Counted from the stretch's first letter, positions 35,101 through 46,716 are shown. The stretch: DNA of 64,000 nt from Conoideocrella luteorostrata (GCA_032433595.1 JASWJB010000012.1:186001-250000); one strand, 5' to 3'. Numbers and translations: made by a program. The notes: generated from the sequence alone by a model not told the origin.

Positions 35101-36050
35101 GAAGATCACTTGCCTGCTCCTGGTATGCCCTGCAGCCATAGCATACTTGGGGAGGAATCCGTAATATCTAGCCACACCTTGAAGGTTTCGTCTTCGAGCA
35201 ACCACGTTCCCGTGCCTTTGCAGGTTCGACCTCGAATCCGGTCTAGTATATTATCATAAGATTTCGGAGATATATTTGTCTTGATGATGTTATACTCCTG
35301 ATGCTGGTTATGTCTCTGTGTCCTGTCAAAGTGCTCCAGAGCTTGCTGCTTAGAGTCATGCTCCTCTCGAATGTGCTCCAAGCGAACTTCATCTCTCATA
35401 AGTATCGTGTGTCGTTCAATATGGGACATCACTATCTTGATTTTATCTCTTTGCTTCGGCCAAACCGACTCGAAGAAGAATCGCCAACCTTTGCATTAGT
35501 CATTAGTTAGTCTGGCATTGAGTGAGCGCTGAAGTATCTTGTGGGAATACTCACGACTCATGCCGAAGAACTTAAGGGCCACAAAATAAAAATCCAGAAT
35601 GTCTTGGAAGAATAAGACCAAAAGGCCAAGTAGTTGCTTATTTTGGTTGAACATTATCGTCATGTCTTTAAACTCGGGAAGTAGTTGACCAATTTCAGCT
35701 ATCGTCTCAACGAGCGCATCAAGCGACTTGGGTAGAACGCTCGCCCACTGAATGAGCAGCTTTATTGGCCCCCATATTAGAGCCAGGATGTCTGGCTTCA
35801 CCTGAACGAAGGTGTCCAAAACGCCTTCGTAGCCTCGAAGCCTTTCAATGTAGGGTTGGATTTTGGCCAGTCGCTGCAGACGTCCTCGTCTCGCTTGCTC
35901 CTCCTGAAGTGAGTCGGTCATGGCATATACTTTGTCGATAGAATCAGTTTTCAATATATCATCGTAAAGCTCATCGTCTTTCAGCTTGTTTTTGAATTCA
36001 AGCACGGCGCTCGTGAATGCCGCCGGTACAGGATTGGGTACCGTGGCCAT
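32194..36050 (-). CDS. NLR-like STAND protein: helical N-domain, NACHT, C2H2-like fingers, ankyrin-like tail
   Basis: Seven exons: 36050-35555, 35488-35114, 35055-34495, 34437-34332, 34282-34028, 33971-33526 and 33476-32194 (1173 residues). Residues 1-165 match the helical N-terminal domain seen in fungal STAND proteins (DUF7708-like; IWGPIKLLIQWA, KSLDALVETIAEIGQLLPEF). The NACHT part has Walker A GIPGAGKT (286-293), Walker B ACIAIDGLDE (375-384), RILISSRPE and the winged-helix-like GMFLYAQIM plus VHFTVQEY. From about residue 799 there are two C2H2-like fingers (YKCGLMGC ... WKCDVPSC). Degenerate ankyrin-type repeats follow to the end (LLHQGANPDTRSG). Such proteins act as ligand-triggered switches in heterokaryon incompatibility or immunity-like responses; ligand unknown. 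Intron 2 starts with GC (GCAAGT...TAG) and splits the P-loop codons. ATG 36050 has a better context than 36146. Confidence 0.87.
35056..35113 (-). other. GC-AG intron inside the NACHT P-loop
   Basis: The donor reads AG|GCAAGT, the classic context of the minor GC-AG class, and the acceptor is GGGATAG, with a CCTAACC branch site. No GT donor gives an in-frame P-loop. If the intron is kept, translation gives the residues G-A-G-K and then a TGA stop, so an unspliced transcript would encode only the N-terminal region through the first P-loop residues. Confidence 0.8.
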
Positions 36051-37388
36051 GGTCGCCTGGAGCTTCACAAGGTCTTGTTTGTGAATTGTGTCGAAACAGA
36101 GGGAATGGGGGTAACGATTCGCCCGTGTTGATTTGGTCAAAGTCAAACATCAATGAATGGTCTGCTGACTGTTCTTCCAGCTCGCCAATCAGCAGGCGGG
36201 CGGTGTGCAGTCGAGGGAGCACTTCGCCCCTTTGCCGTGTGGCTCAACATCCGATCAGCCTCCAGGCATTCTTCTAGGCATTTTTCTGGGCATTCTGTGG
36301 CTGCTTTCACCCCCGATGGACTGGCTAGCGGTCGCGGATACGAAGTTGCGCTTGACTATACATTTCAGAGCTTAGTATTGTGAATTACGTTATGAGCAAC
36401 TATGCTTTGTAACAACATCATTTGCAATGACTGCTGGAGTTGCTGGCTCTTATCAGTTCTATAATGGGTTGCATGCGCGTTCAAATGGGGGCGATCCTCC
36501 GACATGCCCAGCTCGACAGCGACATTACAGTATCAAGCAGTGCGGCACTACCTCTATCGGTCATCCATCCCGGCCTCACCAGTAGAGAAGCGGGCATGCG
36601 GCCGATGCCGATGAAAATGGTGTTTTGGGCTGTCCTTGCAGCTTATGCCCGAGATGTAGAGAAACCCAAATGTCCGATTGCTCATGGTCGTGTCTGCCAA
36701 GAATCAAGCCATCCTGGGTTTGACGCTGAATAGCTTGACTGGCTGCAGAGAATAAAATAGTAAAGGGGGCCAAGCGCGGAGTACCCAGCATTGGCACCAG
36801 CTGAAGTTCAACCCCAAGACCACTACTCCGTAGACAGTCAACTATATTCCGTAGCGGACATAGCCCGCCGCACCTCACAGACAATCCGCCCGCCATTATT
36901 TAACAAAGCGCATTAAAAAAATTCTAAACCTTATCGTTCGTCTATCCAACCTGTGCGTCAGGACGGCATGCTCCAACTAGTTGCTCTTTACGTGTACTCC
37001 GTGACTACGCCCTCCTGGGTAGGGTACCTGGAGATCCACGTAATTGGAGACGTCTCCCTCCAGTTCGCGGCTAGACTACCGTCGCGTGCAGCCAATTAAG
37101 ATGCACCAGACAGCCCGCCCCAGGCGTAACACAACGTAAGTGCTGACGGGACGTCGTCATGACGAACTGGCGTCTTGTCAGCTCAAACAAGCACCTGGCC
37201 AAACCAGACACTGCAGCACTGTTCCTTTAATTGTCGTAAATAATCGCATCATGTCTTTGAAGCCAAAATTGTCTTTGCATCTGAAATCTATAATCATCAG
37301 CCAAATTCATCCCAACTCAACACCAAATAAACCCACCCAACCGCCCATCACCGCCCATCGCCCTCACCACCACCAACATCCCCCTACT
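36051..37388. promoter_or_regulatory. Divergent intergenic region, NLR-like gene / ankyrin protein
   Basis: The 1.3 kb gap separates two divergent genes. An exact TACTCCGTA copy is at 36824-36832 and a one-base variant is at about 36994. The last 150 bases before the ankyrin-protein ATG are A/C-rich leader sequence. A 97-codon frame at 36440-36733 is not convincing. Confidence 0.45.
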
Positions 37389-39480
37389 ATGGACGGCTTC
37401 TCTGTCGCATCCCTCACTTCCTTATGCTCAACAATCGCCCAGCAAGTCGTATCCAGCACATCAGAACTCCAATCCCTGTTGCAAACCATACCCTCACCAA
37501 GCGACAGCGTACAACAAATCGCCACGTTTGCCGCCATCTTGCATGCCACCAATGTTCAGGTAACCCATCTCGAACAGGCTCTTGGCAATGCGACAGCCAT
37601 CTCTCTCGGCTTGCAAGGCGTCCTTACCGCAAGTCTCAACTCTTGCAATGCCGTGTCTGCCAGGCTACACAAACAAATATTGCGACTGCATGCAGATAAT
37701 GCTACCGATGCGGACCCGACGTATATCCAATCTCATTCACAATTATTGGCGATATACCAATCCTTGTTTCAATGTCTCGCAGATATACTAGTAATGTGAG
37801 TTCTCATCCGTATACATGCATATTCCGCATTGCAATTGACACGAACCTGTCCCGTCCGATAGTAACGAAAGAGATGCTCAAGACGCAGCCCTGAATCGCA
37901 GCAAGACCCAAGAACTAATTCAGCAGTCTAATTCATCATTTAACGCCGTTTTGCAACCACAGAGCATATTGCTGGAAGCTTCCAGGGTACACGAGACCTT
38001 GCCCGATGTTAACAGCTTGCCTCATCGCCCCAAACACCAGCCCCTTGAACAGGACCAACCACCACCCTATGCCCACACAGATCCGTCATCATCAGGATCT
38101 CAACCTGGGGGTGGTACACCGCAATCTAGCGAGGTAGGGCCGTCATATGCGCCGGCCGCCGAGTCTATTGGGTTCTCCTTCGCCAAGACCTTCAAGGCAC
38201 TCGTGCAGCCTTTCATGTCCAAGCCCGATCCTTTCGTTTCTGCCTTGTGCCAGGCTGTCACGAATGGAGATATCCGTCAGATAACAGGCCTCATCTCGCA
38301 AGGCATCAACATCAACGGCAAGGGGGAGCACGGAAACACTCCGTTGCAATGTGCCATCCTCGCTGATCAGGAGCAAGCTGCTGATGTGCTGCTGTCCGCA
38401 GGTGCTAACTACGGCTCGGGAGGTTGGGGACTAGGCATGCCGCCCATGTTCCAAGCAGCAGCAGCAGGTCGTATCGGAATCGCCCAGTTGTTAATGGATA
38501 AAGGCATTAAGCCCACCGAGAAAAGCGTGTCTGGGCAGCCTTATTTTATAGATGTCATAGCCAGCAACAACATAGACGGCATTCGCTTCCTTCTCGAAGC
38601 CGGAGCCAATCCAAACGCAGCTAACATTGCAGGCCGCCCGGCTCTTATCTTAGCCGTCCGACAGGCCAACATTGAACTCGTCGAACTACTTATCAAATTC
38701 GGTGCCAAAATCAATGCTTCTGACTTCACCGGCTCCTCGATTCTTGCGATTGCCTCAGAGAAGGACGATTTGAACATGATTCAAACCCTCCTTAATCACG
38801 GCGCCAAACCGAACGGAGAAGGGATGACCGGTGTTCCCGTTCTCGTCGACGCCATACTTCGACGCCGTCTTGATCTAGCACATCTACTCTTGGACCATGG
38901 CGCCAAAGGAAAAGCTGATGACATTACCGGCCAACCAGTCATCATTATAGTCGTCAAAGACGCCAAGATGAAACCTCAAGACAAGGTCAGTCTCGTTCAA
39001 AGGTTACTTGAGAACGGCGCCTCCGCCAACGCCAAAGACATGGTTTGGAGCAGACCGGTGCTTACTTTTGCACTTGAGTTTGGTCTTCCCGAGATCGTTG
39101 AGAGCCTACTCGAGTACGGCGCCAAACCAACGTGTTCAATGAGCTCTGGTGAGCCGGCCTTACTCTACGCCGTAAAAATGGGGAAAGTATCTGAGGCAAA
39201 TGCATTGTTGGAGCACGGCGCTGACCCAAACAAGAAGGATCAGAACGGCCGGACGCCGCTGGTCGAGGCTGTGATTAAGCAAGACAAGGAGCTCATCAAG
39301 CTGTTGATGGATCACGGCGCGGATGTCCATGCTAGGGGGACTGTCAGTATCGCAAGTTTTGCGGCAGCGCTGCAGCGACCGGATATTTTGAATCTCTTAG
39401 GGCTCGGCAACGGCGGCATGAGCGGAGCTATAAATAGTGAAGCCATGCCACCAGGGTATCAAGCATCCGCAAAATCTTGA
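37389..39480 (+). CDS. Ankyrin-repeat protein with helical N-terminal domain
   Basis: Exons 37389-37795 and 37863-39480 are joined over a 67-bp GTGAGT...GATAG intron, giving 674 residues. Residues 1-140 form a predicted helical domain (MDGFSVASLTSLCSTI..., LHATNVQVTHLEQAL), of the kind found at the N-terminus of fungal STAND/HeLo-like ankyrin proteins. A Pro/Gln-rich linker with PPPYAHTD follows. From about residue 225 to 650 there are about eleven ankyrin repeats of near-regular spacing. The second helix is repeatedly of the form LL..GAKxN/P, and the last repeats are closest to consensus (GRTPLVEAVIKQ, LLMDHGADVH). Such repeats bind other proteins; no partner is implied. It is divergent from the NLR-like gene. 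Alternative ATGs upstream in frame (37140) lie in poor context. Confidence 0.85.
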
Positions 39481-39676
39481 GACATGCCGTTTTAAGAGAA
39501 GGAGGAATGAAAGGGGGATGGCGAGATACCTTTTGCTAGTTATAATGATCTTGTCTATAAAAGTGTAAGAGTGTAAAAGTGTTCTGTAATTAAAAAAAAT
39601 TATAAGGCTATAATGTCGTAAAATAACTCCCTTTTCATCCAAGTACTGAAACGCCGTCCATAAACACTCACCCGCG

Positions 39677-40446
39677 CTATTGTCCCACAATGCTCTTCAG
39701 CCACCACGCATGAATGCGGGCATCACTCGTCAGCTCAGGATGGAAGCTCATCCCTAGCACTTTGCCTTGCTTAACGGCAATGATATCCCCCGAGTCGTCC
39801 TTCGTGTTTGCCTGGGAAACACCGGTCTTCATCTTGTTCACCCTACCTGGCAACTTGGCCAGCACCTGGACATCAGAATCCGACCGTGACCCCGAGAGAA
39901 TCTCCTCCACCACAGGGGCCCGAATGAACACTCCAGGAAACGGAGCGCTGCCTTCTCCCAGAAAAGGCAAGTCCATGCTAGACTCGAAGCTTTCAATTTG
40001 ACGGCCAAAATGGTTGCGGTGTACGCGAACGCCCAACCCGCCGATGAGTTCCTGGCCGCCCTTCTTGGTAGCGTTGGCTTCGTCAGAGAGAAGGATAAGG
40101 CCAGCGCAAGTTCCCCATACATGTTTCTTTTGCGATCTAGATTATGGTTGAGCGTGGTCAGTCCCGGGGTGGGGGGTTTCTTTCTCACGATATAGCCAGA
40201 GGAGGAGGCTTACTTTACGAAGTCTCTGAGAGGCTCCAGCAGGCCAGACTGCGCAGCGACAAATGAAATAGTTGTGCTTTCGCCACCGGGGATAATGAGC
40301 CCGTCGCATTGGGATAACTCGTCGGCCGTGCGCACTTCAATGGCCTTTACATTAAGATTGATTTGGTCCGCGGCCTTGCGGACGAGATTGACGTGTTCGA
40401 TGAAGCCGCCTTGGAGGGCCAAAACACCAATGGTGACGAAAATCAT
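39677..40446 (-). CDS. pdx2: Pyridoxal 5'-phosphate synthase glutaminase subunit PdxT (SNO/PDX2)
   Basis: Exons 40446-40214 and 40136-39677 over a 77-bp intron give 230 residues, the normal size for the family. The protein starts IGVLALQGGFIEH, the classic PdxT start, followed by LIIPGGESTT (about 50-59). The nucleophile is Cys88 in WGTCAGLILL, and His210 and Glu212 in SFHPELTSD complete the class I glutamine amidotransferase triad. It hydrolyses glutamine and channels ammonia to PdxS, which builds PLP (vitamin B6) from ribose 5-phosphate and glyceraldehyde 3-phosphate. Its partner PdxS is the next gene, transcribed away from it. A fungal insert between residues 130 and 180 is present. An in-frame extension upstream of 40446 is more likely 5' leader. 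Confidence 0.95.
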
Positions 40447-42524
40447 GATGGTCCTCTTTTTGGGGACCGTTGGTATCTTCTGCTGTGGTTTGTACCTGCT
40501 TTGGTGGAGAAAATTGGCGCAGGAAAGAGAAAAAAAAAAAGCTGATGATGTGAGAAAAATCCAAACGCCTGTGTCAGTATAATCCCTCGTCTCGAACGAG
40601 AAGCCAATAAATGCACTAGAAATGAAAAGATGAGTGCAGCAATCTTGATATGATATGTTCAGCCAAAGATTCGAAGCCTGGGTTGAATTTCTGACTAACT
40701 GGTCAAGGCAACCCTGGCACGACTCAATAGAAATCCAAACTAGCCGGAAGAGTTCAAGCCATGGAACCGGCGAGAATCGGGGAGGCGACGGGTCCGCCTT
40801 CGGAGGCACTCTGCCGTTACTATATGCTCTAAGTACGGGGCAATGACTAATTCAATAAATACAGTGCTAGGAGCTTGTAGTCGGTTCGCTGCATGATGGT
40901 GCTTCCAGTACTGAGAATGGCTGAGATCCACACGAAACATCTCCAACCTGCGTGCATGCAGCTAAGCTGGACAGACGAGGCGGAGCGTCTCAAAGCAGCA
41001 AAGACCCAGCTGGTTGGCGTGATGTCTCGGGAGTGGCAGTCTTGGAATAATCGAATGGGAGCAGTTAACTACCTAACTACGGAGTAGCTGAGCGGCACAT
41101 CGAGCAAAAGCCGACCCCAGCGAATAACGATGCACATCTGAGAACAAGCTCCCTCTGAAGACAGCGTCGCGCGGGGCATACCAGCCTGCAACGGCCAGCC
41201 TGCATGATCAAGGCGCACCAGATCCTCCACGGCCATGTCGCACAGCACATCTGGCACGCCCTTCATTGCGCCCTGACGCCTTCTATAGTGAACTGGCTCG
41301 AGGCAAGCGGCCGCGGCAATGCGGATCCCGCACTCCAACCGTGTGTGTTCGGTTTCGTTGATACGCCCTTTGGTTGACCCGTCAAAATTAGTGATGAGTG
41401 ACACACGCATGTCCCAGCGATTCGGTCTCGGGCCGTCATTGACGTCTCACCGCAGAGGGGAAAGAAATCACTCACGGGCGACGTGCTTCATGGGCAATCG
41501 ACTTCGAATTCCACCTCTAAATTCATCTGTAATGCATTGATAACTCATCCTCTACATGAATGCATTTTGGCGCTTTGAACAATTGATGGCCTTGAAGAAC
41601 CATTTACGTTGTATGCATAGAGCTGATACTCGTGATGTACAAGGCTGGCCGTTCCGTGGCATCTGTCAAGCCTCCGTGCTCCGTACTGTGCCGTCAATGA
41701 TTCCTGCTGCCCCCGAAGTCGCTGCGCGCCACGCCTTCTGGCTCCGTCACCCGATGATTGCCGCCACTACACACAAGTACCATCCAGCCAGTTTGGGTTC
41801 GAATTTCGGAGTGCGGCGGCGTCAAAGGAGGTTCCACTTCAGATTTTTTTTCTTTGGTTCGTTGTTCTCCGTTGATGCTAAGATGCTGTGGCAACAAGTT
41901 CTCTGGAAAAATAGCAAGTGCCATGGACGGAGTGCTGAGACCAAAAAACAACGGCTGGACGCTACTCCGTTGTCGCATGGTGAATTATATTGCGCCTGCT
42001 AGTACGGAGAGCAATATTGTAGAGTCATCAAAATACCCCTTGTCTCCCCGGTATCCATCTGGGTGGGTGTCTCAAGAGTCTGGTGCTTCGAATCCGTGGC
42101 CAGCGTTTGCAGCCATTCCCAATTCTACCGCTCCGTTGCTTCCCTCACCTTCCAGACTGCGTCTGGCCCCACCATCACTGAATAATTGAGCAATCCGCGT
42201 GCCCGCCCACCACCTTGAGGGGTCCCTTCTGCCTAGCCTTGCATATCGGCCGCTGCGAAACTGTAAGTTGACTGCCCCTCCATCCGTTTACATAACCCCC
42301 ACCAACATTGGGAAAAAAAAGTCCAGCGTAATATATCTCGCCATTTCCCCACGATACCCGGACTGGTTTTTTTTCCCCGAGCCTTTCTCACCAACTTCAC
42401 TATTTTTGTCTCCTCCTCCGCAATTTGCCTTCGGATATTTGATTCCCATTGATTCTCTACCCAGGCTGTGTACCTCCTCCATCCTCGAACATCCTCCATA
42501 ACCTCCCGTCTTCAATTCGTCGCA
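40447..42524. promoter_or_regulatory. Shared divergent intergenic region of the PLP-synthase gene pair
   Basis: This 2.1 kb region separates the ATGs of PdxT and PdxS and must hold both promoters. The 250 bases before the PdxS ATG are strongly C/T-rich, typical of highly expressed fungal genes. One exact TACGGAGTA copy is at 41078-41086, with near copies at about 41674, 41962 and 42003. No other coding feature is seen; the C-terminal part of a long minus-strand frame here is a shadow of PdxS. Confidence 0.55.
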
Positions 42525-43460
42525 ATGGCCAACGACTCTGCCACCGCTCCCGCCGCCAACGGTGATGGTTCCAAATCCACCTTTGCCGTCAAGGCTGGTC
42601 TCGCTCAGATGCTCAAGGGCGGTGTCATCATGGACGTGACCAACGCTGAGCAGGCTCGCATCGCCGAGGAGGCCGGTGCTTGCGCCGTCATGGCTCTTGA
42701 GCGTGTCCCCGCTGATATCCGAAAGGACGGCGGCGTTGCCCGCATGTCTGACCCATCCGTCATCAAGGAGATCCAAGCTGCCGTCACTATCCCCGTCATG
42801 GCCAAGGCCCGTATCGGTCACTTTGTCGAGTGCCAGATCCTCGAGGCTCTTGGCGTCGACTATATCGACGAAAGTGAGGTCCTGACGCCTGCCGACGACG
42901 AGAGCCACGTTGAGAAGAGCCACTACAATGCGCCCTTCGTCTGTGGCTGCCGCAACCTCGGCGAAGCTCTTCGCCGCATTGCTGAGGGTGCTGCCATGAT
43001 CCGAACCAAGGGTGAGGCCGGTACCGGTGATGTTGTCGAGGCCGTTCGTCATATGAAGACAGTCAATAAGCAAATTGCGGAAGCCAAGGCTGCCCTTGCC
43101 GAGGGTGGTATCATCCGCATTCGCGAGATGGCTCGTAAGCTCGAGGTCGATGCTGAGCTGCTTCGCCAGACTGCTGAACTCGGTCGCTTGCCCGTAGTCA
43201 ATTTTGCTGCTGGGGGCGTTGCCACCCCTGCTGACGCTGCGCTCATGATGCAGCTTGGCTGTGATGGTGTCTTTGTCGGTAGCGGAATCTTCAAGTCCGG
43301 CGACCCTGCTAAGCGCGCCAAGGCCATTGTCAAGGCCACCACTCATTTCAGGGATGCCAAGGTCCTTGCTGAGGCTAGCACCGGCCTTGGTGAGGCCATG
43401 GTCGGCATTAACTGCGACAGCATGAAGCCTGAGGAGAAGCTCGCCGGTCGTGGCTGGTAA
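42525..43460 (+). CDS. pdx1: Pyridoxal 5'-phosphate synthase subunit PdxS (SNZ/PDX1)
   Basis: An intronless gene encodes 311 residues, the usual PdxS length. After a 19-residue variable N-terminus it has [14 protein letters not shown] (Asp37), [20 protein letters not shown] and the catalytic-lysine segment [12 protein letters not shown] (Lys94). It also has [39 protein letters not shown], and [23 protein letters not shown] phosphate-binding loops with [11 protein letters not shown]. It performs the PLP-forming condensation with ammonia from PdxT in a dodecamer. ATG 42525 follows a C/T-rich leader (GTCGCAATGG). Codon choice is strongly biased to C-ending codons, suggesting high expression. Confidence 0.97.
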   Translation: MANDSATAPAANGDGSKSTFAVKAGLAQMLKGGVIMDVTNAEQARIAEEAGACAVMALERVPADIRKDGGVARMSDPSVIKEIQAAVTIPVMAKARIGHFVECQILEALGVDYIDESEVLTPADDESHVEKSHYNAPFVCGCRNLGEALRRIAEGAAMIRTKGEAGTGDVVEAVRHMKTVNKQIAEAKAALAEGGIIRIREMARKLEVDAELLRQTAELGRLPVVNFAAGGVATPADAALMMQLGCDGVFVGSGIFKSGDPAKRAKAIVKATTHFRDAKVLAEASTGLGEAMVGINCDSMKPEEKLAGRGW

Positions 43461-45462
43461 ACACCAATGGCCGATCACCGATAATACATATATGTCTCCA
43501 GGGGCAAAATTAGCAAAAGCGTCGTCAAAAATTCGGAAGGGGATCTGTGACACATTGGTTCGTATTTTTTCAACAAATTTGGGCAGGCGTTTATTGACAG
43601 GACGTGGGGAATGGAGCCTTGATTTAATTGAGCAGCCATGACACAATTTTATTGCATTTGAGAGATGAATATAAAATTATCAATGACCAAAGCCAAAGGA
43701 TCACCGCGCCGAAATGCAATTTCAGTTTCATCACATGCCATCCAGGTAGAGGCTTTGTAATTCCAGTGTCAATTAATTCGTCAGGTATGGGAAGGCCATA
43801 GAAGCGGCAAGTTGGAGTAAGCAACGGTGAATCTGAAGCTTCCACGAAAGTTATGGCAGTTGCCATTGCGTCAACTGGGACGGTTTACCTGGGTGTATCC
43901 GATTCTAACTGAGAAGGACACTGGCTACCTGACTAGATTTCTTGCCAGGGTGCCGAGACAAGCCAGAAGATCGAAAGAATACCACTTAGGACAGCTTTTT
44001 GTGGGAACTGTCACTATGTTGCTCCTCTGTGCCATACTTCAGTTGTGGTTCCTGAACCAAGATCTTTGTTTGGCGGACTTACATAATTCTTTCAAGGTAG
44101 CGACTACTTTTGCAATCAAATGGTTTGGCCTTACCCTCAATTTGAGCGTCCAAGTTACTCTAATTTCTAATTCGGGAGTCATCGAGCGACATGTCAGGAT
44201 TATACCTGATGTGTCCCGCGGTTGCAAAACGCGATGTTGACGAACTAACTCGCCGCAAAGAATCGATTAACCGGCATGTCGTTGCGTGTGCAGGTTCGCT
44301 GCAGCTGTGCCAGCGACGGCGCTCAGTTTTGGTGGATATACCGGACACTCCATCATCTAGAATACAAGATTGCAGTAATGTGTTCAAGCAAATGGGTCGA
44401 TTGAGCAAGAAATGATAGAGAGTCACCTGAAATTTAGCACTGTTTGTCCCTATCTCCAAAGGTAATACCGCAAGCACCCATTTTATCAGGTGTCCATCCC
44501 ATGTCCTTGTGTGCCGGGTCAGCGCTGGCTTATATATCCCCTCCCCCGGCCCTCCGTTCTGCTTTGATAGCGTTTTAATAGGGCAAATAAGGAGACTTCG
44601 ATCCCCGACGCTCCAGCCGTGGATATCATGATGAAAAGCGGCCACGGGCACAATAAACGGCCATCGATGTTCGGGGCGATCCAAGGCTGACACGGCCTGC
44701 TTCGTGGACGGGTTGCCAGCTATGACCTCGTATGCAGTGTTGGGTTGGAGCCAGACTCACGTCCGTTTCCCGTCCGTTTTCAAGAACCCGATTGCCTTTA
44801 TGGGGCTCGGATACGGTTCAGGGGTTTTGCACTGCCTGATTGGCTTGACGGTGATGTGAATCTTCAGTCGTGACCTTCCCCGCACTGGCAGCACCCAACT
44901 GGAGTCGCGCAAGGCAAGATCATCTCTATCTTTGGGTTCCTTTTATGAACTTGACTTGTCTTATCGCTAAACAATCCTGAATCGAACTAACATCCACATC
45001 AGTACGCAGCAAATAGGCACGGCGGCGCCATGGATCTACTCTGTGACACCGAATTGCACCGCCCTGGATTCAGCATGCTCTGATAGGGCTTGCTTGAGCC
45101 GAGACTACAATCAATCGCTGCAGTGCCGACAGGCGATAAGCTCTATATCGGGATGCCATGTCAAGCGTCCAGGCAGAGTTGCCACTGACGCCGACTTGAA
45201 ACGGTCCTGACAAGCACAAGTTGGGTAAGAGGACGGTGAAGGGGAAATTTCCCATCGCCGTCTTCGAGGTGTGAGCCTGGTTGGTGCCTTTCATTTTGAA
45301 CCTATTTGAAGATAATCGCAAACACTCTAACTCACCTACTCCGATATGCGTGATCGTAATCTAAGAGCATTACTATATCACAGCATCAGATTCTCCATCA
45401 CACGTGTCTAATGGAGAAGCTCTTATTCTAATATTCGCCCGCACTAGAGACGATCGACCACC
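43461..45462. other. Intergenic region downstream of PdxS
   Basis: Several frames of 60-177 codons occur on both strands (for example 43827-44240 and 44160-44693), but they overlap one another and show no family features. No RNA gene or repeat is recognised. Confidence 0.45.
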
Positions 45463-45711
45463 ATGAGTGTTGTCTCGCCACATCAGCTTGCATCAGGACC
45501 TCAGCGCACGGCACCCGGAAATATGAAGTCAGGCGCCGACATTCCCTCATATACTAGATCCACAGGAACATCAACAGCCAAAGAGAGTTCGGAGCACGGA
45601 TATCAAACCCAAGAAGACTGCATGTAACCGCCTTCAATATGATAGCGTTGTCCAGGCCTCGCGATGTCTAGACGAAAGGAGGAGAGTCTACAGGCTCGCC
45701 GTCAAACCTAG
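45463..45711 (+). CDS. Possible small protein (66 aa), unsupported by homology
   Basis: A short frame starts in an excellent Kozak context (CCACCATGA). It reads through 53 residues rich in Ser, Thr, Gly and Gln (MSVVSPHQLASGPQR..., TRSTGTSTAKESSEHGYQ). It stops at 45627 if unspliced. A plausible 48-bp GTAACC...CTAG intron (45624-45671) would instead add a short basic end (RKEESLQARRQT). I recognise no family. It may be a genuine short stress- or development-related protein or chance; evidence is only context and composition. Confidence 0.25.
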
Positions 45712-46716
45712 GAGAACGAATGTTCGTGACACAAACACGAAGGTTTATTTTATCACGTGCGATGGCAAGAGTTTCCATCCTCCTCCCTGCTTCAGTGGTC
45801 GGTTGGTGTGACACATGTGCGCGTTTATCATGCTGAAAACTCACCATTAAGCAGCCATTTCTTACAATTTTCGTTCAGCAATTTGAGCGCCTTGACAGAG
45901 TTTGAACAAATGATATTAAGGTGTCTCACCAATTCAAAATCCAAATCCGCATACAAAAGAGTCCCGCTGAGCCTCAGTCGCTTAGCTTTCGACCCGTCTT
46001 GCTTGGCAATTATCCTTTCACAAAGTGATGGGATAAATTGAGCAATTCGTGTGAAATGATGGATTGACGGGGAGGGAGTGTTCAACCGCCCGACCGTAAA
46101 ATACTGGACCAGTGATCAAGTCCCACTAACTCTCGGTTCAAGACTGTGTTGGTCTCGACCAACACATCTGCCCGCCATCTGCCCGCCATCTGCAGCTCCC
46201 AGTCACCCAGCATAGTTAGAGCTTCAGCCCAGCCCTACTTAAATAGCCATCGTTTGCTGTTGGCGCTCATAGCAAGGGGCCATGTGATTCGTCTGATTAC
46301 TCATATACTCGAGGTGTTGGTCCAGGTGCATCTACCAACCAACAATAGGTAGCCGCATTGTATTGTCTGGAATGTCCGGCACATCGGTGACCAACCACTA
46401 CGAAATGTCTTCGATTTGTGTTGTCACAATGCAGACACGTCGTTACAGTACAGTGCTCGTTGTCTTATATGGATATCCATCCCCGCTATACGCGCTCATC
46501 ATGAGTTATGCATTCGCTCCCACTCTCAACACTCTGTAATGGTGCTCTAGAACCTACAACCTACCCAAAACCTACCTACCTACCTACCTCCCTGGCGATT
46601 TTGTAAGCGAGACTCACTCAAGAGCTGTGTTCATATCCAGAGTGTTAGGCTCTCCCTGATTCACGTAATTTACTATAAGCTTCCCCGATTGCTTCGCTCC
46701 AACAAAGTCAAAGTAG
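45712..46716. other. Intergenic region upstream of the cyclase-family gene
   Basis: No gene is recognised. A CCTA tandem run (about 4.75 units) lies at 46571-46589, 130 bases upstream of the next start codon. Confidence 0.5.

Noticed and set aside
42288..43646. 452-codon open frame on the minus strand across PdxS
   Set aside because: It is antisense to a certain gene; the strong codon bias of PdxS leaves the opposite frame free of stops. The translation has no family character.
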